Shown: positions 1 to 6,084 of the stretch, in pieces
Layout of the letters: each line of letters begins with the position of its first letter
How positions within the stretch are numbered: position 1 is the first letter of the stretch
NCBI GenBank assembly: GCA_025462785.1
Contig: JAOAPG010000033.1
Span: 1 to 6,466 of the forward strand
Direction of reading: 5' to 3'
DNA from: Acidobacteriaceae bacterium
GTDB taxonomy: Bacteria; Acidobacteriota; Terriglobia; Terriglobales; Acidobacteriaceae
DNA: 6,466 nucleotides
Program-made: the position numbers and the translations under genes
The notes under the pieces: generated by a model
The model's database searches: none
Seen by the model: the letters and a program-made list of their open reading frames with translations, nothing else
Told to the model about the DNA's origin: nothing

Positions 1-148
1 TCACCGGAACGTCCGGCGCTAAATCTGTTTCCAATGCCACTTCATGTTCCACAAGTTCGTGGTTGGTCAGGACCAGCGCCTCGTGGATAACCTCGTTGAC
101 ATTCAACCAAGCCTTTTGCGGAGAAGAATTTTTCCGTACAATGATTTT
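1..148 (-). pseudogene. Sensor histidine kinase fragment, 5' part broken, 3' part outside window
   Basis: Read on the minus strand from 148 to 2, 49 codons stay open. They contain PQKAWLNVNEVIHEALVL and then NHELVEHEVALETDLAPDVP. This pattern is familiar from two-component sensor kinases, where the helical segment after the phospho-accepting histidine (typically 'PQK.WLDINE.I.EV..L...EL...GV.L.T.LA.DLP') leads into the HATPase_c domain. The expected continuation (GDR.QLQQV..NL) would lie left of position 1. Directly upstream in the same frame is a TGA at 149-151, and no upstream frame shows a histidine box, PAS or membrane segment. The fragment therefore lacks its histidine-bearing half and is probably a decayed remnant, or else has a recent frameshift or stop. 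A restart at the TTG codon (106-104) would give only a headless ATPase domain. The family call is fairly firm; the pseudogene status depends on sequence outside the window. Confidence 0.6.
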
Positions 149-383
149 TCAGCGAACGGCAACAACCCCCTTAACTTCGTGTCTCAGCCAAAGGGTGCAC
201 TCCAAAGTTCACCTTTCGCCTCTTAGATCATTAAATGGCAGAGGCATGAGCGTGAACAGAAGAGTAAGCATTTGGAAATACCCGCGTCTCTCCGATGGGA
301 GGTGAAGAGGGGTACGAACGGCGTCTGAGCCCGTGCTTGAGTGCATGGGGAACCCTGTGTTTTCATAGCAAAATGGCATTTGT

Positions 384-403
384 GCAGAGGTGGTCTGCTC
401 TGC
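384..403 (+). repeat. Short inverted repeat upstream of VOC gene
   Basis: GCAGAG (384-389) and CTCTGC (398-403) are perfect complements separated by 8 bases. It could be a small hairpin in the leader of the VOC transcript or half of a protein-binding region. No function can be assigned from sequence alone. Confidence 0.35.
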
Positions 404-408
404 GCAAC

Positions 409-419
409 TGACACTGTCA
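409..419. promoter_or_regulatory. Perfect dyad TGACACTGTCA, candidate operator
   Basis: TGACA-C-TGTCA is a perfect 11-base palindrome with a one-base centre. It ends 10 bases before the AAGGAG of the VOC gene. A symmetric half-site pair so close to a start codon is typical of an operator for a dimeric repressor, but no regulator is encoded next to it and I cannot name the family. Confidence 0.35.
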
Positions 420-441
420 ACATTTTCTGAAGGAGAATCTT

Positions 442-915
442 ATGAGCAAAGTCTCGCACGTTCCCAAAGGATACAACTCAATCACACCTTATCTGATCAT
501 CAACGGGGCCGCTCAAGCGATCGACTACTACAAGAACGTTTTCGGCGCTGAGGAGGTTTTTCGCATGGACGGGCCAAATGGAAAAGTTGGTCACGCCGAG
601 CTGAAAATTGGCGACTCACGCATCATGCTGGCCGACGAAAACCCGAGTATGGGCCAGGGACACACCAGTGCTGCGAGCATTGGGGCAAGCCCGGTAAGTT
701 TGTATTTGTATATTCCAGATGTTGATCGCGTGGTCGAGCGCGCGGTGTCTGCGGGTGCAAAAGTGCTGAAACCCGTCGAAAACCAGTTTTACGGCGATCG
801 CTCCGGTTTCATCCAGGATCCTTTCGGACACCTGTGGGGCGTCGCAACTCACGTTGAAGACGTCGCGCCCAAAGAACTAGAAGAGCGTGCGAAAAAAGCG
901 AGGCCAGCCGCATAA
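442..915 (+). CDS. VOC-family (PhnB-like glyoxalase/bleomycin-resistance fold) protein
   Basis: 157 residues, a normal length for single-chain PhnB-like members of the vicinal oxygen chelate superfamily. Two beta-alpha-beta-beta-beta modules are visible. The first has a TPYLIINGAAQAIDYYKNVFG start (residues 15-35) and GHAELKIGDSRIMLAD (50-65), where H51 and E53 sit at a usual metal-ligand position. The second runs from SLYLYIPDVDRVVERAVSAGA (86-106) to YGDRSGFIQDPFGHLW (117-132). The charged Ala/Lys/Glu tail (140-157) looks like a flexible helix. Members are soluble cytoplasmic proteins, and most of this subgroup have no proven substrate. The name PhnB is historical and does not show a phosphonate role. 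The ATG is well supported by AAGGAG at 430-435 with a 6-base spacer. The gene stands alone: a palindrome follows the stop and the next gene is convergent. Family certain, substrate unknown. Confidence 0.93.
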   Translation: MSKVSHVPKGYNSITPYLIINGAAQAIDYYKNVFGAEEVFRMDGPNGKVGHAELKIGDSRIMLADENPSMGQGHTSAASIGASPVSLYLYIPDVDRVVERAVSAGAKVLKPVENQFYGDRSGFIQDPFGHLWGVATHVEDVAPKELEERAKKARPAA

Positions 916-926
916 TCTCATTACAT

Positions 927-950
927 CGGAGAGCGACCGGTCGCTCTCCG
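927..950. terminator. Perfect 24-base palindrome after VOC gene, probable terminator
   Basis: Twelve bases (CGGAGAGCGACC) are followed directly by their exact reverse complement. In RNA this forms a 10-bp GC-rich stem with a CCGG loop, 11 bases after the VOC stop codon. There is no T-run on either side, so it is not a textbook intrinsic terminator. It may still act as a terminator or 3'-end stabiliser, possibly for both convergent transcripts, or be a protein-binding dyad. Confidence 0.6.
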
Positions 951-1215
951 GATCTTCAAGGTAGCCGTAACAAATGCTCGCACGTTTTTTAAGTTCATGG
1001 CTCGAGAAGTTGAACGCCCGGAGGTTCTTCAGTTGGCGTGCCCGTTATTCCTGCTTTTTTGCAAAACACCTGAGATAGTCCATTGATCGACGCGAAACTA
1101 ACCGACAGGTTATTACCAGCGTAACGGCGCTTAACGCCAACATTCTTCGGAATCTCCCTCCACCAATGCATCATTGGAGAGAAATCGATGCGAAGCAGTC
1201 TCTCAACAAATAGCG
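951..1215. other. Intergenic tail between convergent genes
   Basis: No protein-like frame. There is a small hairpin CCAATG-CAT-CATTGG (1163-1177), 38 bases downstream of the DoxX stop, and a weaker GGCG/CGCC dyad (1126-1138). Either may help end the DoxX transcript, but neither has a T-tract in the transcribed direction. Confidence 0.4.
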
Positions 1216-1698
1216 TCATGGTTGCGGGATGCGACGCTGCAAGTAGGTACCTATCGAAAAAAGTTCTCCCGGTTTCGTCAGGGCGAATGCAGCAAAGCAG
1301 AGCGCCAATACCGAGTGTTCCAAAGAGGCACCAAAGTACTGCCAAAAGGCTGCATGTGGGCCAGGATAGTTCGCGGATAATAGTAGGCTGACCATGTAGA
1401 TCACACCGCAAGTGCTTGCCACTCGCACTAGGAGCCCAAGCACAAGCGCAACTCCAATCGCCATTTCTCCATACGCCACAACAAAAGCGATAGCCTTGGC
1501 ATGGGGAAGAACGAAATCCTTCAGGACGGGAACCATGAACGGATACGCTCCCTCTGTCAAGAAGCGGTTGATCCAATACTGAAACCCGCCGCCGGCCGTA
1601 AATTCTGTACCAAAAACTTTGTATTCACCAAAAATGAGAAAAAGAATACCTACCGCGATACGAAGACCTGTAAGCGCCATGGTGCTCGAGATTGCCAT
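1216..1698 (-). CDS. DoxX-family integral membrane protein
   Basis: 160 residues from the chosen ATG, with four hydrophobic segments at about residues 8-27, 68-92, 94-110 and 127-142. This is the usual layout of the DoxX/DoxD-like inner-membrane family. Typical features are LRIAVGILFLIFGEYKVFG in the first helix, a conserved-looking loop with GGGFQYWINRF (36-46) and YPFMVPVLKDFVLPH (52-66), and YGEMAIGVALVLG in the second helix. DoxX proteins are quinone-linked or redox-associated membrane proteins in some organisms, but most, like this one, have no proven reaction. The start is uncertain. A TTG at 1731 and ATGs at 1719, 1698 and 1680 are in frame, and none has a clear Shine-Dalgarno. I chose 1698 because it leaves a short leader before helix 1; 1680 is nearly as good. 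It is divergent from the LuxR-type gene and convergent with the VOC gene, so probably monocistronic. Confidence 0.85.
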   Translation of the reverse strand: MAISSTMALTGLRIAVGILFLIFGEYKVFGTEFTAGGGFQYWINRFLTEGAYPFMVPVLKDFVLPHAKAIAFVVAYGEMAIGVALVLGLLVRVASTCGVIYMVSLLLSANYPGPHAAFWQYFGASLEHSVLALCFAAFALTKPGELFSIGTYLQRRIPQP

Positions 1699-2043
1699 GC
1701 GATCCAAGGACGCTAGCATTAACAATGCCAATCACGCAACCGAAGTCGGGCCAAACGCGATTCCTGAAATCCTCGCGGGAACAAGAGTTGAGATGATCTT
1801 ATGTCCAGGCTGGAGAGCAGCATTACAAAAGAGAAGCAATCGATATCAAAACGCTATTGAGCGGCGACCACAAGGCCTTGATGTTAAGGGGCAAACCTCC
1901 ACTTAGCATCGGCATCCCACCCGAAGCACCGAACAGGTGAGGGGTGCTTGCTCCTCCCCTAGAAGTGCGCCCGTTTCCACTTAGGGTGGGGTCGTGCGTA
2001 GCGCGGCGAAGTTAATTCTCCGTTTCTCGCTTAGGAGGAAGTA
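1699..2043. other. Divergent intergenic region between DoxX and LuxR-type genes
   Basis: About 345 bases without a protein-like frame. It must hold the promoters of both flanking genes, but I found no convincing -35/-10 pair on either strand. The half nearest the LuxR-type gene has several complementary segments: AAGCACC 1924-1930 with GGTGCTT 1943-1949, AGGGG 1940-1944 with CCCCT 1956-1960, and CCCACCC 1916-1922 with GGGTGGG 1984-1990. The 9-mer TCCACTTAG occurs twice (1898-1906 and 1976-1984). Confidence 0.4.
2033..2038 (+). promoter_or_regulatory. Near-perfect Shine-Dalgarno of the LuxR-type gene
   Basis: AGGAGG lies five bases before the ATG at 2044. It is one of the strongest translation signals in this window and fixes the start of a very short gene. 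Confidence 0.85.
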
Positions 2044-2301
2044 ATGTGGGACACACTCACGGCTCGCGAAAAACACATTGCCGAGCTGCTCTTGCAAGGC
2101 TGTGATAACGACGAAATTGCTCAACGAACGGGAATTGCGACACGTACGGTTAAGGCGGATATTGGCAAGATGTTTCAGCGGTTCCAGATCTCAGGCGGAG
2201 TGAAGCGGGTCAAGCTCGCAACACTGTTATATCGGAGTCAGATATCCAGGAAAGAGCCAATCAATCTGCGCCGTGAGGACAAAAGGAACGCCGCAGCATG
2301 A
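2044..2301 (+). CDS. Stand-alone LuxR-type (GerE) helix-turn-helix DNA-binding protein
   Basis: 85 residues, consisting almost only of a LuxR_C/GerE domain. The LTAREKHIAELLLQGCDNDE start (residues 5-24) forms the scaffold helices. The IAQRTGIATRTVKADIGKMF segment (25-44) is the helix-turn-helix, with the family's characteristic TVK at 35-37. KRVKLATLLYR (residues 54-64) gives the last helix. The following 20 residues are basic and probably disordered. Typical LuxR or NarL-type regulators are 200 residues or more, with a receiver or ligand domain in front. None is present here, and the strong ribosome binding site excludes a longer upstream start, so this is a genuine single-domain protein. 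It probably binds DNA as a dimer in the cytoplasm; whether it activates or represses cannot be seen. Its divergent neighbour (DoxX) is a natural candidate target, which is inference. The family is firm, the target unknown. Confidence 0.9.
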   Translation: MWDTLTAREKHIAELLLQGCDNDEIAQRTGIATRTVKADIGKMFQRFQISGGVKRVKLATLLYRSQISRKEPINLRREDKRNAAA

Positions 2302-2350
2302 AGCTGGTAATCTACTCAGCTTGAGAACTCCAGCGACAGAAACCCTGTCG
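2301..2350. terminator. Tandem hairpins between convergent LuxR-type and fusion genes
   Basis: AAGCTG (2301-2306) pairs with CAGCTT (2317-2322) right at the LuxR stop codon. CGACAG (2334-2339) pairs with CTGTCG (2345-2350) over a 5-base loop. They lie between the two convergent stop codons, where terminators are expected, but no T-run follows in either direction. They are only candidates. Confidence 0.4.
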
Positions 2351-2395
2351 TGGTACCCTGACGCCCAATGTTCACCGTGGAACAGAAGCGAGACT

Positions 2396-5300
2396 CTACT
2401 GCGGGTCTGCGGGCAAATGCGCTGCCCGTGATTTCGCAATTGGTTGCGCAGCATCCTCGGCCAGAATTGAATCCAGAGTCGTGGTAAATAGGTCGGCATC
2501 CCTCTCCGAAAAGATGAGCGGTGGTCGCAGTTTAATGACATTGTGATAGGGGCCATCCGTACCGGCGAGAATGCCGCACTCACGCAGGCGGTTCACGATG
2601 TACTGCGCTTCTTCAGATGCGGGCCCTCGAGCTTCCTGATCGCGCACGAGATCGATTCCTAGAAAAAGACCGGATCCGCGAATATCCCCAATGATGGGAT
2701 GCCGCTTTTGGAGAGTTTTAAAATCGCCTGTCCAATGCTTGCCCACTCGCAGGGCACGTTCTTGCAAATGTTCCTGTTGCAGCACATCGAGTACCGCGAG
2801 GCCTGCAGCGCAGGCTACTGGATTTCCTCCAAAAGTGCTGAAGAACTCCATCCCGTTCGCGAATGATGCGGCGATTTCCTCGGTGGTCACGACAGCTGCG
2901 AGCGGAAACGCGTTGCCAATGGGTTTCCCGAGAACGACAATGTCGGGAACCACGCCTTGCGTCTCGAATCCCCAGAAATGCGTGCCCAGACGTCCGAATC
3001 CGACCTGTACTTCATCAGCAATACACAGACCTCCAGCGGCACGGACGTACCTGTACGTTTCAGCCAGATAGCCGGAAGGCAGGACGATCTGGCCGGCAAC
3101 ACTGGGAAGCGTTTCCGCTATGAATGCCGCGGCCGCCCGGCCCTCCGCGCGCATGCGTCCAAGAATTTCCTCCACATGCCTTGCGTATTTTGTGCCCGCA
3201 TTCACGTCTTCGCGTCGGTACAGACCGCGGTAGTCATCTGGGATGGGCGCGACGTGCACCCAAGGCTTTCGGCCCATTCCTCCAGGACCGTCGAATTTGT
3301 ACGGACTAACATCGATCAGCGTGCTTGTGTGACCGTGATACGCGTGTTCGAGCACGATGATATCTTCGCGGTTCGTATGGGCACGAGCGAGACGAAGCGC
3401 TAGCTCATTGGCCTCGCTCCCGGAGTTTACGAAATAGCAGACGCGCAGCGGCATCGGGAGGAGACCTGTGAGCCGTTGGGCATAACGAACAATGTTGTCG
3501 TGAAGATAGCGAGTGTTCGTATTTAGGAGCGCAAGCTGCTCCTGCGCGGCGCGGGTTACCTGCGGATGGCTGTGCCCGACAAGCGGTACATTGTTGTATA
3601 CATCCAGAAAGGCGCGTCCCGTATCGTCGTAAAGGTATTGCATCCAACCGCGAACGATCTTTACCGGACGTTCGTATGAAACACTCAGGTTTCGTGCTAG
3701 AACCGCCCGACGTGTAGTTAGAGTTTGATCGCTTCCCTGCTCGGTAGGCGGTAAGCGCTCGGCAGGTATGCCAAGCAACAAATTTGGATCCGGCGAGAGG
3801 CTCTTCCAGACAGCGCGTTCGGACGCAGACGCGACCCCCGGAAAATCCGCATTGCGGTCGAGCAAATCGAGAATGACCTGAAAATGAAGGTGCGGAGGCC
3901 AGCCACCGTTCTCGTGAATCCCGCCAACTTTGGCAAATGTCTCACCGCGTGCTATGTGCTGGCCAACGCGAAGCTTAGACAAAGTGTCCGCGGTGAGGTG
4001 TCCGTAGAGTGTGAAGAATTCCTGAGCTTCGCCCACTCCAGCCTCATGCCGCAGTATCACCAACGGCCCGTAGTCTAAGGGGCTCGCATTATTAGCAAGC
4101 GTGTGAACCACGCCGGCGAGTGGCGCATGGACTGCGGTACATGGCTCCACGAAGAGATCGATTCCGAGGTGGATCGTGCGCCGTTCATCGGTAGGATTAG
4201 CGCTCGCGCCCTTTCTCCCTGTTCCGTATTCGGAAGCGAAGTTAGGTGATGTGTACAGCGGCCGAGCTTCGTCGTAGCGTCCAACTCCGATCGAGACCCC
4301 AGCCTTACTCATTTCGCCGAAAATTCTTCCGGTGAGCGCAGCGGGTTCGGCCGCGTGCGGATCTGCTCCTAAAAATGTGCTGCCGACACTCAAATCAAAT
4401 ACAAGGGTCCGGGCAGAGCGTAGATCCACATCGAGGAGAGGGGCAACTCGAGGACCTGTGGCCGCGAAAGCGTTTTGAATCGTAGTACTCTGCGGAACAG
4501 GTGGAATCCCGCATGCCTCGCGAAAACAATAATAGGCGAAGCGCTGATGAACCTCTGCCCACCGCTCAAGAGCTTCCCACGCGGGCCCTTCGCTGACCGT
4601 CACGTACGAATCATCGGGTTTCAGCGTCTTACGATGCGCGGAATTCGTGACACTGACCGCGAGCCGTGCAGCTATGAGTGGATAGAGCAAGGTCAGCTCT
4701 TGCTCTTGCAGAGGAAACGCCATGTGATAGCCAGCAACCACGGCAACTGCAGCGCGAAGAGGATCCTTTTTGTCAAGGATTGCGTAAGCGATAGCAATCG
4801 CGAGTTCGGAGATCGTGAAGGTGTGGTGGATGTCGCCGAAATCAATGACGCCAACCACGTTCCTCGGGGCCGGCCAGGGATCACCCACAAGTACGTTGTA
4901 GTCGTTTGCGTCGCCATAGATGATGCTCTGCCGAAGCCCAGGAGCCGCTAAAGCCATCTCGGAGTCATACAGCGCCATGAACTTATCGAGCAGCGCTCGG
5001 CGCTTCAAGTCACCGACATGATGCAAGTACTCCCGTATCCAGCTGGCACGGGCGAGGTCCCACTTGAGCTCGCGATGTGCCGCAGGATGAGCAAAACTCT
5101 GGAGTGCGGCGTCCATCTCACCAAGGAAGCGGCCGAGGCTCGTGAGAAGTTCGAGGGAATGAGGTCGGACGTCGGCTAGGACAGTCCCTGGCACAAACGT
5201 CAGCATCCAAACGAGCCGCTGTACGCCATCTGCACCATCCACGGCATTAAGCACATTGCCATTTTGGGCTTGGCACACGCGCGGCAAAGTAAGGTGCGGA

Positions 5301-5533
5301 GAGCGTTTTGCTAGGTGCTGAAGTGCTAGGCATTGGAGGTCAATCAACGAGCGCTCGCGCGCCGGGTGCATTACCTTCAGTACAAAAGCCGAATCACTGA
5401 TCGTCAGCTTAAAGTTGTCGTCATATTCGCCAGGAAGCGAGTTCGCGGTTGTCTCAAGTCCATAGAGATCGCGCGCAAACTTCACCGCTTCCGCTTCCGT
5501 GATCGGCTGCGCTATCCGAGCTTCGAGCAGCAT
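2396..5533 (-). CDS. Fusion enzyme: APH-type kinase, M23 peptidase domain, class III PLP phospho-lyase/aminotransferase
   Basis: 1045 residues in three domains, numbered from the ATG at 5533. Residues 12-345 form an APH/hydroxylysine-kinase-like domain: GEYDDNF (35-41), ATP lysine K53, catalytic loop YGDANDYN with D208 and N213, metal motif DFGD (231-234). Residues 424-590 form an M23/LytM domain with H455, D459, H512 and HLH (548-550), all expected zinc ligands and active-site histidines. Residues 605-1035 form a class III PLP enzyme: NSGSEAN (703-709) binds PLP phosphate, D840 faces the ring nitrogen and K870 (GKPIGN) is the Schiff-base lysine. This lyase domain resembles human ETNPPL/PHYKPL, which eliminate phosphate and ammonia from phosphoethanolamine or phosphohydroxylysine. 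Kinase plus lyase would degrade an amino alcohol; the substrate is inferred. No signal peptide, so probably cytoplasmic. No Shine-Dalgarno; an in-frame TTG at 5539 is the alternative start. Confidence 0.93.
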   Translation of the reverse strand: MLLEARIAQPITEAEAVKFARDLYGLETTANSLPGEYDDNFKLTISDSAFVLKVMHPARERSLIDLQCLALQHLAKRSPHLTLPRVCQAQNGNVLNAVDGADGVQRLVWMLTFVPGTVLADVRPHSLELLTSLGRFLGEMDAALQSFAHPAAHRELKWDLARASWIREYLHHVGDLKRRALLDKFMALYDSEMALAAPGLRQSIIYGDANDYNVLVGDPWPAPRNVVGVIDFGDIHHTFTISELAIAIAYAILDKKDPLRAAVAVVAGYHMAFPLQEQELTLLYPLIAARLAVSVTNSAHRKTLKPDDSYVTVSEGPAWEALERWAEVHQRFAYYCFREACGIPPVPQSTTIQNAFAATGPRVAPLLDVDLRSARTLVFDLSVGSTFLGADPHAAEPAALTGRIFGEMSKAGVSIGVGRYDEARPLYTSPNFASEYGTGRKGASANPTDERRTIHLGIDLFVEPCTAVHAPLAGVVHTLANNASPLDYGPLVILRHEAGVGEAQEFFTLYGHLTADTLSKLRVGQHIARGETFAKVGGIHENGGWPPHLHFQVILDLLDRNADFPGVASASERAVWKSLSPDPNLLLGIPAERLPPTEQGSDQTLTTRRAVLARNLSVSYERPVKIVRGWMQYLYDDTGRAFLDVYNNVPLVGHSHPQVTRAAQEQLALLNTNTRYLHDNIVRYAQRLTGLLPMPLRVCYFVNSGSEANELALRLARAHTNREDIIVLEHAYHGHTSTLIDVSPYKFDGPGGMGRKPWVHVAPIPDDYRGLYRREDVNAGTKYARHVEEILGRMRAEGRAAAAFIAETLPSVAGQIVLPSGYLAETYRYVRAAGGLCIADEVQVGFGRLGTHFWGFETQGVVPDIVVLGKPIGNAFPLAAVVTTEEIAASFANGMEFFSTFGGNPVACAAGLAVLDVLQQEHLQERALRVGKHWTGDFKTLQKRHPIIGDIRGSGLFLGIDLVRDQEARGPASEEAQYIVNRLRECGILAGTDGPYHNVIKLRPPLIFSERDADLFTTTLDSILAEDAAQPIAKSRAAHLPADPQ

Positions 5534-5539
5534 TGCCAA

Positions 5540-5569
5540 ATTTTATCGGTAACAACTAGAGTGCGTCCA
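5540..5569 (-). promoter_or_regulatory. Candidate promoter placing transcription start at the fusion gene's ATG
   Basis: On the minus strand, TGGACG (5569-5564, 4 of 6 to TTGACA) and TAAAAT (5545-5540, 5 of 6 to TATAAT) are separated by 18 bases. Transcription would begin around 5534-5532, that is on the ATG at 5533. This fits the absence of a Shine-Dalgarno and suggests a leaderless mRNA. If so, the TTG at 5539 could not be the start. Confidence 0.45.
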
Positions 5570-5863
5570 TCCAGAACACTCGGCGCCGACGCGGACGTTA
5601 TTAAGGTGAGGTCTGATGAGATTCCATACCAGCGCTGAGATGCTCATTGTTAACGCAGCATGTTGGGAATGGAGTTGACCGAAGTAATTTCGTTTGAGAG
5701 CAGTTACGCTCAAAAACAGGAAGTCTGAGATCTCGGACGCTTTGACAACAGCCATTAGATATCTCATGGGCAATTTGTTCGCTCGACCGAAAATCATGCG
5801 CGGACATTTTCGCATGCAATCTCCGAAGGCGCTGTCGGCCGAGTCCACTCTTTTCATGCACAG
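5570..5863. other. Gene-free interval upstream of fusion gene
   Basis: Open frames exist on the minus strand, but their translations are rich in Cys, Arg, Ser and Leu without any domain pattern, and they have no ribosome binding site. A small dyad CATGCG (5795-5800) / CGCATG (5811-5816) is present. I see nothing else. Confidence 0.45.
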
Positions 5864-5892
5864 CTGACGGACCAAAAGGGGTCTGTTATAAT
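5864..5892 (+). promoter_or_regulatory. Strong extended -10 promoter facing right
   Basis: CTGACG (5864-5869, 4 of 6) lies 17 bases before a perfect TATAAT (5887-5892), which is preceded by TGT to give an extended -10. The start would be near 5899. It is the best vegetative-type promoter in the window, yet no intact gene follows for about 450 bases. Downstream lie a repeat-rich leader and the tRNA-Asp remnant. It may once have driven the tRNA gene, or may make a small RNA. Confidence 0.65.
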
Positions 5893-5939
5893 TTACCAAC
5901 GGCGCACGGACAGATGCTTCGGGTCGTGGGCGCGCTCTG

Positions 5940-6073
5940 GGAAATCGGCAAGATGTACTTCCTTACGATTTCCTGTCGATGAAACCCCGCTATATCGGGT
6001 CGAAGTGGTTGACATAGGCGACGCTTTCGACAGTAAGAAAAGACAGGAAATCAAGGGTTCCCACAAACCCGAT
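5940..6073 (+). repeat. Mutually exclusive inverted repeats downstream of the orphan promoter
   Basis: GGAAATCG (5940-5947) pairs with CGATTTCC (5966-5973), an 8-bp stem with an 18-base loop. The same central segment, as GATTTCCTGTC (5967-5977), also pairs perfectly over 11 bp with GACAGGAAATC (6042-6052). The two helices cannot coexist. A further pair, ATCGGGT (5994-6000) with ACCCGAT (6067-6073), interleaves with the second helix in a pseudoknot-like order. The layout would suit a structured RNA or a switching leader. No known RNA family is recognised and no intact gene follows directly. Confidence 0.45.
6009..6039 (+). promoter_or_regulatory. Perfect -35 box with poor -10, possible decayed tRNA promoter
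   Basis: TTGACA at 6009-6014 is a perfect -35. The only -10-like hexamer downstream is weak: TAAGAA (6034-6039) with a 19-base spacer. A start near 6045 would give about 40 bases of leader before the tRNA-Asp 5' end, a usual distance. This may be the former tRNA promoter with an eroded -10. Confidence 0.35.
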
Positions 6074-6084
6074 GAAAACAAGCT

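Larger units (their letters stand above)
149..441. other. Gene-free interval between kinase remnant and VOC gene
   Basis: No reading frame here resembles a protein on either strand. The right-hand part holds two dyads (384-403 and 409-419) and the ribosome binding site of the next gene. I could not find a convincing -35/-10 pair for that gene. Confidence 0.5.

Noticed and set aside
1163..1177. Hairpin CCAATG-CAT-CATTGG as intrinsic terminator of DoxX
   Set aside because: Only six AT-containing base pairs and no T-run in the transcribed direction, so it is mentioned only as a weak candidate.
995..1576. Minus-strand open frame of 193 codons overlapping the DoxX gene
   Set aside because: Its translation is Cys/Trp/Arg-rich with no domain pattern, while the overlapping frame gives a clear four-helix DoxX protein. 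It is a shadow frame.
1619..1906. Plus-strand open frame of 95 codons in the divergent region
   Set aside because: No ribosome binding site, starts inside the DoxX gene in antisense, and no recognisable composition or motif.
5543..5899. Two overlapping minus-strand open frames upstream of the fusion gene
   Set aside because: Neither has a ribosome binding site or domain-like sequence. One would end only a few bases before the promoter proposed for the fusion gene.
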